From: an uncultured Gammaproteobacteria bacterium
GTDB lineage: Bacteria; Pseudomonadota; Gammaproteobacteria; Acidiferrobacterales; CAJVXG01
Assembly: GCA_913009215.1 (NCBI GenBank)
Contig: CAJVXG010000083.1
Coordinates: forward strand, 1 to 7,064
Reading direction: 5' to 3'
Length of the DNA: 7,064 bases
The notes beneath the pieces were generated by a model. The model searched no databases. It was not told where the DNA came from and saw only the letters and a list, made by a program, of their open reading frames with translations. Positions 1-5,908 of the stretch are shown piece after piece (position 1 is the first letter of the stretch; every line of letters starts with the position of its first letter). The translations under genes were made by a program, and so were the position numbers.

Positions 1-628
1 TCTCGTACCGCTGTACCTCAAAACGAAATGCCGACGCGCCTTCGCCACGCACCTGAATACCAAACGAAGCCGTGGGATCAACATCATCGGTCTTTCGGGT
101 CAGGGTGGCGCCCAAACCATCTTTCATTTTCAGCTTATTACGCCAGCGAAATGCTCCACCTTTGATAAAGAAAGTGGCAACACGACTGCCTTTCTTGTAA
201 AACGGAATATGCCAGACAGCGGTCACGGCGATACCATTAATATTTTCCTTGGTGCTGAAATTCCCGGCCACACCGCCAGCACCAAAATCCACGGTACCTA
301 CATATCGACTTGACAGAGTTCCAAAATTTACAATACCAAACTCAACGGCAAAGTATTTAAAGAAAGTCAGACCAAAGGATACACGCAGTATCTGTCCATC
401 ATCATTATCGAAACGGCCTGTAGCAACGCCCCCGATAGTTTGGTCGGTCTGGTCAATATCCCATGTGCGGCCTATACCAAGAGAGAAATACCAGCGATCC
501 GGTTTATCTCCGGCGGTATCGTCATCTCCGGCATAAACGGTAGACGGAGTGGTCAGTGAGAGGCTGGCAATGGCCAGAAAACAGAGCAAAGCGCTGAGAA
601 AAGTCTTGTTCCTGCGCAATATTTTCAT
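1..628 (-). CDS. OmpA-like outer-membrane beta-barrel protein (3' end cut by window edge)
   Basis: The minus strand reads without a stop from an ATG at 628 to the window edge, giving 209 residues. The start is backed by a GGGGGA ribosome-binding site at 640-635, six bases upstream. Residues 1-33 form a signal peptide: basic KILRRNK, a hydrophobic core at about 10-25, and a VYA|G cleavage site. The mature part shows alternating beta-strand patterns at about 46-53, 80-88, 92-101, 132-140, 150-161, 185-194 and 199-208. It also has signatures of the OmpA-like transmembrane domain: FAVEFG followed by NFG, the DDVDPTASFG segment, and a final FRFEVQRYE strand. This family forms small eight-stranded barrels in the outer membrane. 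No peptidoglycan-binding OmpA domain is seen before the edge. By family length only about 10-25 residues are probably missing, although a C-terminal domain beyond the edge cannot be excluded. The exact function is unknown. The gene is divergent from aguA, with no evident functional link. Confidence 0.85.
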   Translation of the reverse strand, partial: MKILRRNKTFLSALLCFLAIASLSLTTPSTVYAGDDDTAGDKPDRWYFSLGIGRTWDIDQTDQTIGGVATGRFDNDDGQILRVSFGLTFFKYFAVEFGIVNFGTLSSRYVGTVDFGAGGVAGNFSTKENINGIAVTAVWHIPFYKKGSRVATFFIKGGAFRWRNKLKMKDGLGATLTRKTDDVDPTASFGIQVRGEGASAFRFEVQRYE

Positions 629-693
629 TATGTATCCCCCAGAATGGAAAATATTTATGTTGATCAATTACTTCTAGTTACTATTTAAAGCAT

Positions 694-722
694 AATATAG
701 CTCATAGCGCAAAAACATGCCA
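694..722 (-). promoter_or_regulatory. Possible sigma70-type promoter for the OmpA-like gene
   Basis: On the minus strand TATATT (699-694) matches five of six bases of the -10 consensus. The hexamer 17 bases upstream, TGGCAT (722-717), is a poor -35. The leader to the ATG would be about 60 bases. The whole 629-770 stretch is AT-rich, as expected of a divergent promoter region. No convincing promoter for aguA was found on the plus strand; the best pair, TTGTGT (741-746) with CAATAT (764-769), is weak. Confidence 0.2.
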
Positions 723-805
723 CTTATTACCATACATTAATTGTGTCTTTTATCTATAGACGTCAATATGTTCAAATCTGCCTCTTTTAGGGCCGCTCTC
801 CATCT

Positions 806-1855
806 ATGAAAAAACGGGATTGCCGTACATATTTACCTGCAGAATGGGCCCCTCAGAGCGGAATAATGCTGACCTGGCCTCATCGGCACACGGATTGGGC
901 ATCCGACCTCACCAATGTCGAGGCTTGCTACCTGGAATTGGCATACCACATTTGTCGCTACCAAAAACTGCTTATTGTCTGCTTTGATCATGCACACAAG
1001 AAACATATAAAACAAATACTTAAAGAGAAGAACGTAGCACTGGAGCAGGTTCGCCTGGCGCTCGCGCCCAGCAACGATACCTGGACCCGCGACCACGGCC
1101 CGATCACCGTTTTGTGTCAACAGGACATCACCTTGCTGGATTTCCGCTTTAACGGTTGGGGTGACAAATATGCCTCAGACCTGGACCATGCCATTACCGC
1201 CACGCTGTATCATCAACAAGCCCTGGGGGACACGGTGCTGGAACCTGTCGATATGGTACTGGAAGGCGGTAGTATTGAGGTCGATGGTTCAGGCACCCTG
1301 CTCACCACCAGGGACTGCCTGTTAGCACCGACACGTAACCCAAAGCTCAGTCAGCAGCAGATCGAACAGAAGCTGATTCAATGGTTCGGGCTAAACCGGG
1401 TGCTGTGGCTGGGGCATGGTTACCTCGACGGAGACGACACTGACAGCCATATCGATATCCTGGCGCGATTCTGCGATCGCGAAACCATCGCCTATACGCA
1501 TTGTGATGACAAGAGCGACCCGCATTACAAAGAACTCAATGCCATGGAAACTGAACTGCGTGGCTTGCGGTCGATTACCGATCAGCCGTATCGCCTGGTC
1601 CCCCTGCCCTGGCCTGCCGCAAAATACGATGATGCAGGAAACCGTCTTGCGGCCAGTTATGCCAACTTTCTTGTCGTCAACGGGGCTGTCATCATACCAG
1701 GCTATAATGACCCCGCCGATGAGCAAGCCAGGGTATGCCTGCAACAATGTTTCCCGGACCGCGAAGTCATCACCATCAATGCCCTAGCCCTGATCAAACA
1801 GGGAGGTAGCCTGCACTGTATGGCCATGCAGTTGCCCGAGGGCGTGTTAACATAG
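806..1855 (+). CDS. aguA: Agmatine deiminase (agmatine iminohydrolase)
   Basis: The 349-residue product belongs to the Porphyromonas-type peptidylarginine deiminase/agmatine deiminase family. It hydrolyses agmatine to N-carbamoylputrescine and ammonia in the cytoplasm. Visible family motifs, in order: LTWPHRHTDW (22-31) near the N-terminus; WTRDHGP (93-99) with Asp96; FNGWGDKY (115-122); LEGGSIEVDG (152-161) with Glu153; the catalytic-His region DSHIDILARF (213-222) with His215, Asp217 and Arg221; and GGSLHCMAMQ (333-342) with nucleophile Cys338. All expected active-site residues are present and the length is near the family norm. ATG 806 is the first possible start, because an in-frame TAG lies at 788-790. 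Its ribosome-binding site is weak: AGGG at 789-792, 13 bases away. Agmatine rather than peptidyl-arginine is the likely substrate, since there is no signal peptide and aguB starts 4 bases downstream. Confidence 0.93.
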   Translation: MKKRDCRTYLPAEWAPQSGIMLTWPHRHTDWASDLTNVEACYLELAYHICRYQKLLIVCFDHAHKKHIKQILKEKNVALEQVRLALAPSNDTWTRDHGPITVLCQQDITLLDFRFNGWGDKYASDLDHAITATLYHQQALGDTVLEPVDMVLEGGSIEVDGSGTLLTTRDCLLAPTRNPKLSQQQIEQKLIQWFGLNRVLWLGHGYLDGDDTDSHIDILARFCDRETIAYTHCDDKSDPHYKELNAMETELRGLRSITDQPYRLVPLPWPAAKYDDAGNRLAASYANFLVVNGAVIIPGYNDPADEQARVCLQQCFPDREVITINALALIKQGGSLHCMAMQLPEGVLT

Positions 1856-1859
1856 ACCT

Positions 1860-2756
1860 ATGACACATTCCCTTGTTGTCGGGCTGGTACAACAGCGTAA
1901 TCAGACCGATCAGGCAAAAAATCTTGATCAAATAATTCAAGGCATACGCGATGCGGCACATCAGGGCGCGCAGCTGGTACTGCTACAGGAATTGCATAAC
2001 ACCCTGTATTTCTGCCAACAGGAAAATGAAAGCTGTTTTGATCTGGCGGAAACCATCCCGGGACCCACGACCGAAAAACTTGCCAAGCTAGCCAAAGAGC
2101 TTGGGGTCATTATTGTTGCCTCGGTATTCGAGAGGCGCACTGCCGGGATTTATCACAATACCGCCGTTGTCATTGAACAAGACGGGTCGCTAGCCGGCAG
2201 CTACCGGAAAATGCATATCCCGGATGACCCGGGGTATTATGAGAAATTCTACTTCACACCGGGCGATCAGGGCTTTATCCCCATCAACACCTCATTAGGC
2301 AAGTTAGGGGTGCTGGTCTGCTGGGACCAGTGGTATCCGGAGGCCGCGCGCCTGATGACATTGAGAGGGGCGGAAATTCTACTCTACCCAACCGCCATCG
2401 GTTGGGAACCTGGCGATGACAAAGAAGAACAACAACGTCAACTCGACAGCTGGATGACCATCCAGCGCGCCCACGCCATCGCCAATGGCTTGCCACTGCT
2501 GGTTTGTAACCGTGTCGGCCATGAAGCCGACCCGGCACAACAAACCGACGGTATACAATTCTGGGGCAGCAGTTTTATTGCCGGTCCGCAGGGAGAACTT
2601 CTGGCACAGGCCAGTGACGATCAGTCAGCGATACTGACAAGCACTATCGATCTTGAGCGCAGTGAAAAGGTAAGGCGCACCTGGCCCTTTCTGCGTGACC
2701 GCCGTATTGACGCCTACCAGGGCCTGCTCTTGAGATACCAGGACCCTATCGACTAA
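1860..2756 (+). CDS. aguB: N-carbamoylputrescine amidase
   Basis: The 298-residue product is a nitrilase-superfamily (carbon-nitrogen hydrolase) enzyme. It hydrolyses N-carbamoylputrescine to putrescine, CO2 and ammonia, completing the agmatine route to polyamines. The catalytic Glu-Lys-Cys triad is visible: Glu44 in LLQELHNTLYF, Lys117 in YRKMHIPDDPGYYEKFYFTPGD-type sequence (115 onward), and Cys154 in GVLVCWDQWYPEAAR. Glu128, the second conserved Glu of the superfamily, is also present. The DPGYYEKFYF and CWDQWYPE wording is typical of AguB rather than of beta-ureidopropionase or omega-amidase. The length is close to that of known AguB proteins. The start lies 4 bases after the aguA stop with no well-placed ribosome-binding site (GAGGG at 1838-1842 is 17 bases away). 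Translation is therefore probably coupled to aguA. Confidence 0.94.
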   Translation: MTHSLVVGLVQQRNQTDQAKNLDQIIQGIRDAAHQGAQLVLLQELHNTLYFCQQENESCFDLAETIPGPTTEKLAKLAKELGVIIVASVFERRTAGIYHNTAVVIEQDGSLAGSYRKMHIPDDPGYYEKFYFTPGDQGFIPINTSLGKLGVLVCWDQWYPEAARLMTLRGAEILLYPTAIGWEPGDDKEEQQRQLDSWMTIQRAHAIANGLPLLVCNRVGHEADPAQQTDGIQFWGSSFIAGPQGELLAQASDDQSAILTSTIDLERSEKVRRTWPFLRDRRIDAYQGLLLRYQDPID

Positions 2757-2783
2757 TTTGAAACCTTACAAAGGGCGTGTCTT

Positions 2784-3899
2784 ATGATCGTCATTCTCCA
2801 CAGTGGCATTGAAACCGATAGCAGCGATTACCTGCAGCTAATGGATTATTTTAACAACAGGCCCGATATCGAAACCCGCATCCACCAGGTCGCCGGGGCA
2901 CAACAAACCATCACCGAGATCTATCTGATCGGCAACACCAGTGCCCTCAACCGCAAGGAAATTGAAGGCCTGGCGGCCGTAGAAAGAGTGGTACGCATTT
3001 CCGAGGAATACCGCGTCATTGGCCGGCATCATGATGACTCGCGCAGCTGTGGCTTTGATTACAAGGGCATCCAGTTCAACCAGGACAACCTCAACGTCTT
3101 TGCCGGACTGTGCGCCGTTGACACCCCGGAACATGTCGAACTAATGATGAAGGCCCTGCAAGACCACGGCCAGGTCTGTACCCGTATGGGCGCCTACAAG
3201 CCCCGCACCAGCCCCTACGCCTTTCAGGGACATGGCGCCAGTTGCCTGCCCTGGGTATTCGAGCTGGCCGGCAAATACGATATCAAGGTCATCGCCATGG
3301 AGATTACCCATGACTCTCACATCAAGGAAATTCGTCAGGCACTGGATAGCACCGGGCATCCCACCGGCGTTATGCTGCAAATTGGCACCCGCAATACCCA
3401 GAACTTTGAGCTGCTGAAGAATGCAGGCCGACAGAATGATTTTCCGGTGCTATTGAAAAGGGGTTTTGGCATTACCCTGGAAGAATCCCTTAATGCCGCA
3501 GAGTATCTCGCCAGCGAAGGGAATCACCGTATCGTCTTTGCCTTACGGGGCATGAAAACCAACATGGGGGATCCGCACCGGAATTTTGTCGATTTCGCCC
3601 ATGTCCCGGTCATAAAAAGACTGACACGTCTGCCGGTGTGTATCGACCCATCGCACTCGGTCGGTTCACGCGACCAGGGGCCCGACAATATTCTGGACAT
3701 GGCGCATGTCACGGCCCAGGGCGTCATTGCCGGCGCCAATATGATATTGGTCGATTTCCACCCGGTGCCAAAAAAGGCCCTGGTGGATGGACCCCAGGCC
3801 TTAACGCTGGAAGAACTGCCCTACTTCCTGGAGGATGTCAGCATTGCCCACGAGGCCTATCAGAAACGCAAGGCACTGGCGGCCAGTCTCAATTCATAG
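2784..3899 (+). CDS. aroF: Divergent 3-deoxy-7-phosphoheptulonate (DAHP) synthase, type I-beta with N-terminal ferredoxin-like domain
   Basis: The 371-residue product has the layout of the Thermotoga-type DAHP synthase: an N-terminal ferredoxin-like domain (about 1-80, ending VERVVRISEEYRVIGR) followed by a KDO8P/DAHP-synthase TIM barrel. The family condenses phosphoenolpyruvate with erythrose 4-phosphate at the entry to the shikimate pathway. Visible motifs are MGAYKPRTSPYAFQG (135-149), LQIGTRNTQNFELLK (198-212), PVLLKRGFGITLEE (221-234), DPSHSVG (288-294), and ILVDFHPVPKKALVDG (321-336). Inferred metal ligands are Cys110, His291, Asp324 and Asp335. Deviations from the usual family: GPCSVE reads GLCAVD (108-113), the ERG motif reads LRG (254-256), and the metal-binding Glu of the VEVHP-type motif is Asp324. 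About seven extra residues lie between His291 and Asp324. The ribosome-binding site is good (AAGGG, 2771-2775, 8-base spacer). The gap to aguB is 27 bases, so it is probably co-transcribed with aguAB. The symbol aroF is by family only. A changed substrate is possible. Confidence 0.82.
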   Translation: MIVILHSGIETDSSDYLQLMDYFNNRPDIETRIHQVAGAQQTITEIYLIGNTSALNRKEIEGLAAVERVVRISEEYRVIGRHHDDSRSCGFDYKGIQFNQDNLNVFAGLCAVDTPEHVELMMKALQDHGQVCTRMGAYKPRTSPYAFQGHGASCLPWVFELAGKYDIKVIAMEITHDSHIKEIRQALDSTGHPTGVMLQIGTRNTQNFELLKNAGRQNDFPVLLKRGFGITLEESLNAAEYLASEGNHRIVFALRGMKTNMGDPHRNFVDFAHVPVIKRLTRLPVCIDPSHSVGSRDQGPDNILDMAHVTAQGVIAGANMILVDFHPVPKKALVDGPQALTLEELPYFLEDVSIAHEAYQKRKALAASLNS

Positions 3900-3901
3900 A
3901 G

Positions 3902-4031
3902 GGAACCTCTGATTAATTCCTTTGAGGTCACTCCGGCGGAAGCCGGAGTCCAGTAACGCCTTGAATTTGAAGCATTGGATTCCGGGTCGCACCGCTGGTT
4001 TGCCCGGAATGACGAATTAATCAGAGCTTCC
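3902..4031. repeat. MITE-like inverted-repeat element with two internal hairpins
   Basis: The 18 bases at 3902-3919 and 4014-4031 are inverted copies with one mismatch. The inner 13 bases (CTCTGATTAATTC and its complement) match exactly. Inside are two perfect 8-base-stem hairpins. The first, ACTCCGGC/GCCGGAGT, lies at 3930-3949 with a GGAA tetraloop; the second, ATTCCGGG/CCCGGAAT, at 3979-4010. The outer arms GTCACTCCGG (3928-3937) and CCGGAATGAC (4004-4013) also pair, with one mismatch. The element has no coding capacity and sits between convergent genes, 3 bases after the DAHP-synthase stop. Such GTCATTCCGG...CCGGAATGAC repeats are common dispersed elements in proteobacteria. The terminal repeats suggest mobilisation by a transposase in trans. 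No clear target duplication is seen. The first hairpin may also protect or end the upstream mRNA, but it lacks a T-run. Confidence 0.7.
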
Positions 4032-4061
4032 AGAGGTTATATTGGTAGCACTGTTTTTTTA

Positions 4062-4091
4062 TGGAGAGTTTTTACTTGGAGAGTTTTTACT
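4062..4091. repeat. Perfect 15-base tandem duplication
   Basis: The unit TGGAGAGTTTTTACT occurs twice back to back (4062-4076 and 4077-4091) with no mismatch, followed by CTGACCCC. The wording TTTTTACTCTGACCCC resembles sequence I associate, from memory, with ends of REP-associated or IS200-like transposable elements in gammaproteobacteria. That link is tentative. The duplication may be replication slippage at an element remnant. Confidence 0.6.
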
Positions 4092-4122
4092 CTGACCCCA
4101 AAGACATACCAAATGATATAAT
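4092..4122 (+). promoter_or_regulatory. Possible orphan sigma70 promoter pointing antisense into the gltA 3' end
   Basis: A perfect TATAAT (4117-4122) is preceded by CTGACC (4092-4097), four of six to the -35 consensus, with a 19-base spacer that is longer than optimal. No rightward gene lies downstream. If active it would make RNA antisense to the end of gltA. It may be chance in an AT-rich gap. Confidence 0.18.
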
Positions 4123-4146
4123 CGCTCCTTTGTGGAATTGATATTA

Positions 4147-5427
4147 TTATTTATGCGGATAAGGTCTACGTGCTTCACCTACGTATAACTGTCTTGGTCG
4201 GTCTATGCCATGCCCTTCATGTTGTAACTCCAGCCAGTGACTGACCCAACCGACGGTTCGTGCCACTGCAAAGATAACAGTAAACATATTGTTCGGAAAA
4301 CCCATGGCACGAAGCAGGATACCTGAATAGAAATCCACATTGGGATAGAGCTTGCGTTCTATGAAGTATTCATCCTTCAGTGCAATTTCTTCAAGACGCA
4401 CAGCAATTTCCAGTAAGGGATCATTAATTCCCATGTGTTCCAGGACCTCACGTGCGGATTTCTGAATGACACGAGCCCGTGGATCAAAGTTCTTGTAGAC
4501 CCGGTGACCAAAACCCATCAGTCGGTAATCGTTGGACTTGTCCTTGGCCCTGTTCACGGCCTTCGGGATATTTTTTACATCACCGATTTCTTCCAGCATC
4601 ATTAACACGGCTTCATTGGCGCCGCCATGCGCCGGACCCCACAGGCTGGCGATGCCGGAGGCGATACAGGCGAATGGGTTGGCGCCAGACGATGCAGCCA
4701 ATCGCACCGTAGATGTCGACGCATTTTGTTCGTGGTCGGCATGCAAAATAAGTATTCGGTCCATGGCCCGGCACAACACGGGGTCAGGCACAAATTCCTT
4801 ATTAGGCATCCCAAACACCATCTGCATAAAGTTACTGGCATAATCCAGCGCATTATCAGGATAACGATGGGGATGGCCCACACTATAGGTATAGGCCGCC
4901 GCGGCAATGGTAGGAATTTTTGCTACCAGTCGTGTTGCCGCCATAGTACGTTGTACCGGGTCATTGATGTCCATGTGATCATGGTAAAAAGCCGACAAAG
5001 CGCCAACCGTACCAACGATAATAGCCATGGGATGGGCGTCGCGACGAAAGCCCTGATAAAAACTGAGTACCTGTTCATGCAACACACTGAAATGATGTAC
5101 GTTGCCGGTAAATTCCTGTATCTGTTTTTGATCCGGCAACTGGCCGAACATTAACAGATAAGCCACCTCTATAAAATTGCTCTTCTCAGCCAGCTCTTCA
5201 ATCGGATAACCTCGGTACAGCAATACACCTTTGTCACCGTCAACATAGGTAATGGCGCTTTTGCAAGAGGCTGTGGAACGAAAACCGGGGTCAAATGCCA
5301 GCAGACCGTGGCGACCATAGAGCGTCTGTATATCGACCGCCTTGGGCCCCATGGTGCCCTCCAGGATGGGCAGGCTGCTTTCCTCCTCGCTAGTGGTAAT
5401 CTTGGCGGTTACAAAGCTATCAGACAT
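4147..5427 (-). CDS. gltA: Citrate synthase (type II, E. coli GltA-like)
   Basis: The product (426 residues from ATG 5427) catalyses condensation of oxaloacetate and acetyl-CoA to citrate, the entry step of the TCA cycle, in the cytoplasm. It aligns end to end with E. coli GltA (427 residues). Landmarks are FDPGFRSTASC near the N-terminus, FRRDAHPM, the long conserved block MDRILILHADHEQNASTSTV, and the catalytic residues. Those are His267 in GPAHGGANEA, His308 in GFGHRVYKNFDPRA and Asp365 in NVDFYSG; the C-terminal ARTVGW and RPRQLY segments are also intact. An in-frame GTG at 5436 would add three residues (MIT). The ATG is preferred because it matches the E. coli start best, but neither start has a well-spaced Shine-Dalgarno. 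Two residues of the E. coli NADH-inhibition site, Arg109 and His110 in E. coli numbering, are replaced by His and Phe. The gene stands alone, divergent from the zinc-ribbon gene and convergent with the aguAB set. Confidence 0.97.
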   Translation of the reverse strand: MSDSFVTAKITTSEEESSLPILEGTMGPKAVDIQTLYGRHGLLAFDPGFRSTASCKSAITYVDGDKGVLLYRGYPIEELAEKSNFIEVAYLLMFGQLPDQKQIQEFTGNVHHFSVLHEQVLSFYQGFRRDAHPMAIIVGTVGALSAFYHDHMDINDPVQRTMAATRLVAKIPTIAAAAYTYSVGHPHRYPDNALDYASNFMQMVFGMPNKEFVPDPVLCRAMDRILILHADHEQNASTSTVRLAASSGANPFACIASGIASLWGPAHGGANEAVLMMLEEIGDVKNIPKAVNRAKDKSNDYRLMGFGHRVYKNFDPRARVIQKSAREVLEHMGINDPLLEIAVRLEEIALKDEYFIERKLYPNVDFYSGILLRAMGFPNNMFTVIFAVARTVGWVSHWLELQHEGHGIDRPRQLYVGEARRPYPHK

Positions 5428-5587
5428 CGTAATCACATCTCATTTATCAAGGCCGCTAAGGTTAGCATCAAGAAAAGCAAAAACGAAAGCCTATTAGAGA
5501 AAATGGGTAAATTACAGCGGTTTTGCTGGAAAAAGTCCGCGATTCCCGGGATAATCCCTGTACTGTTTTACCGGAGTTTATAAAATC
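5428..5587. other. Divergent intergenic region between gltA and the zinc-ribbon gene
   Basis: This 160-base stretch must carry the promoters of both flanking genes. No hexamer pair with good spacing stands out on either strand. GATAAT at 5550-5555 (plus strand) is a good -10, but the only nearby -35 candidate, TTGCTG (5523-5528), is 21 bases away. A TCCCGGGA palindrome (5544-5551) is short enough to be chance. The plus-strand gene has GGAG at 5573-5576, 11 bases before its ATG. Confidence 0.35.
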
Positions 5588-5902
5588 ATGTCAAAATTAT
5601 GCCCCCATTGCGACAAGGCTATTCAGGGCAAATTACTGTGGGCCTCCATGTTTAGTGGCCAAACGGCGCATGCATGTCCTCAATGCGCAAAAGTTTTTCG
5701 CCTGACCTATAGTTCCAAGCGACGGCTAGCTCTTCTTAATATTGTTTTATTATTGGGTTTTTTAATTAGCCTGGGCCTGCTGATCTGGGGTGTGCCTCAC
5801 AGCTTACGCAATCTGTCAATATATATAGTCATCATATCCCTGGTACTGGTCATTATGCCAAGCCAGGTGGCTTACCAAAAAATCACTGAGCCGTATCATT
5901 AG
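5588..5902 (+). CDS. Small zinc-ribbon protein with two transmembrane helices, function unknown
   Basis: The 104-residue product starts with a four-cysteine zinc-binding module: CPHC (5-8), then 21 residues, then CPQC (30-33). This resembles the cxxc_20_cxxc family of small proteins. After a basic stretch (SSKRR, 42-46) come two hydrophobic helices at about 48-68 and 75-92, separated by a short turn (GVPHSLRN). This predicts an integral inner-membrane protein whose zinc knuckle faces the cytoplasm, by the positive-inside rule. The ATG at 5588 follows GGAG at 5573-5576. The gene is read away from gltA and ends 6 bases from the stop of the opposing dacB-like gene, so it belongs to no operon here. 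I do not know its function. The family is poorly characterised, and the zinc assignment rests only on cysteine spacing. Confidence 0.78.
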   Translation: MSKLCPHCDKAIQGKLLWASMFSGQTAHACPQCAKVFRLTYSSKRRLALLNIVLLLGFLISLGLLIWGVPHSLRNLSIYIVIISLVLVIMPSQVAYQKITEPYH

Positions 5903-5908
5903 CACAGC

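Noticed and set aside
249..536. 95-residue open frame on the plus strand
   Set aside because: It is antisense to the OmpA-like gene, which has a signal peptide, ribosome-binding site and family motifs. The plus-strand product is low-complexity and unconvincing.
660..667. TTGATCAA palindrome, resembling an FNR/CRP half-site pair
   Set aside because: The four-base spacer of an FNR box (TTGAT-N4-ATCAA) is missing. An 8-base palindrome is expected by chance in AT-rich DNA.
704..722. TGGCATGTTTTTGCGC on the minus strand, resembling a sigma54 -24/-12 promoter upstream of the OmpA-like gene
   Set aside because: The GG and GC elements are 9 bases apart instead of the required 10, so the spacing is wrong for sigma54.
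1416..1787. Open frames overlapping aguA on both strands (also 1391-1747 minus and 833-1120 minus)
   Set aside because: All are out of frame with or antisense to aguA, whose catalytic motifs are complete.
3930..3949. Strong GC-rich hairpin just after the DAHP-synthase stop as an intrinsic terminator
   Set aside because: No T-run follows the stem. It is better explained as part of the inverted-repeat element, though it may still affect mRNA stability.
4627..5154. 175-residue open frame on the plus strand opposite gltA
   Set aside because: It lies wholly antisense to the clearly real citrate synthase and has no recognisable domain. It is a shadow of gltA codon structure.
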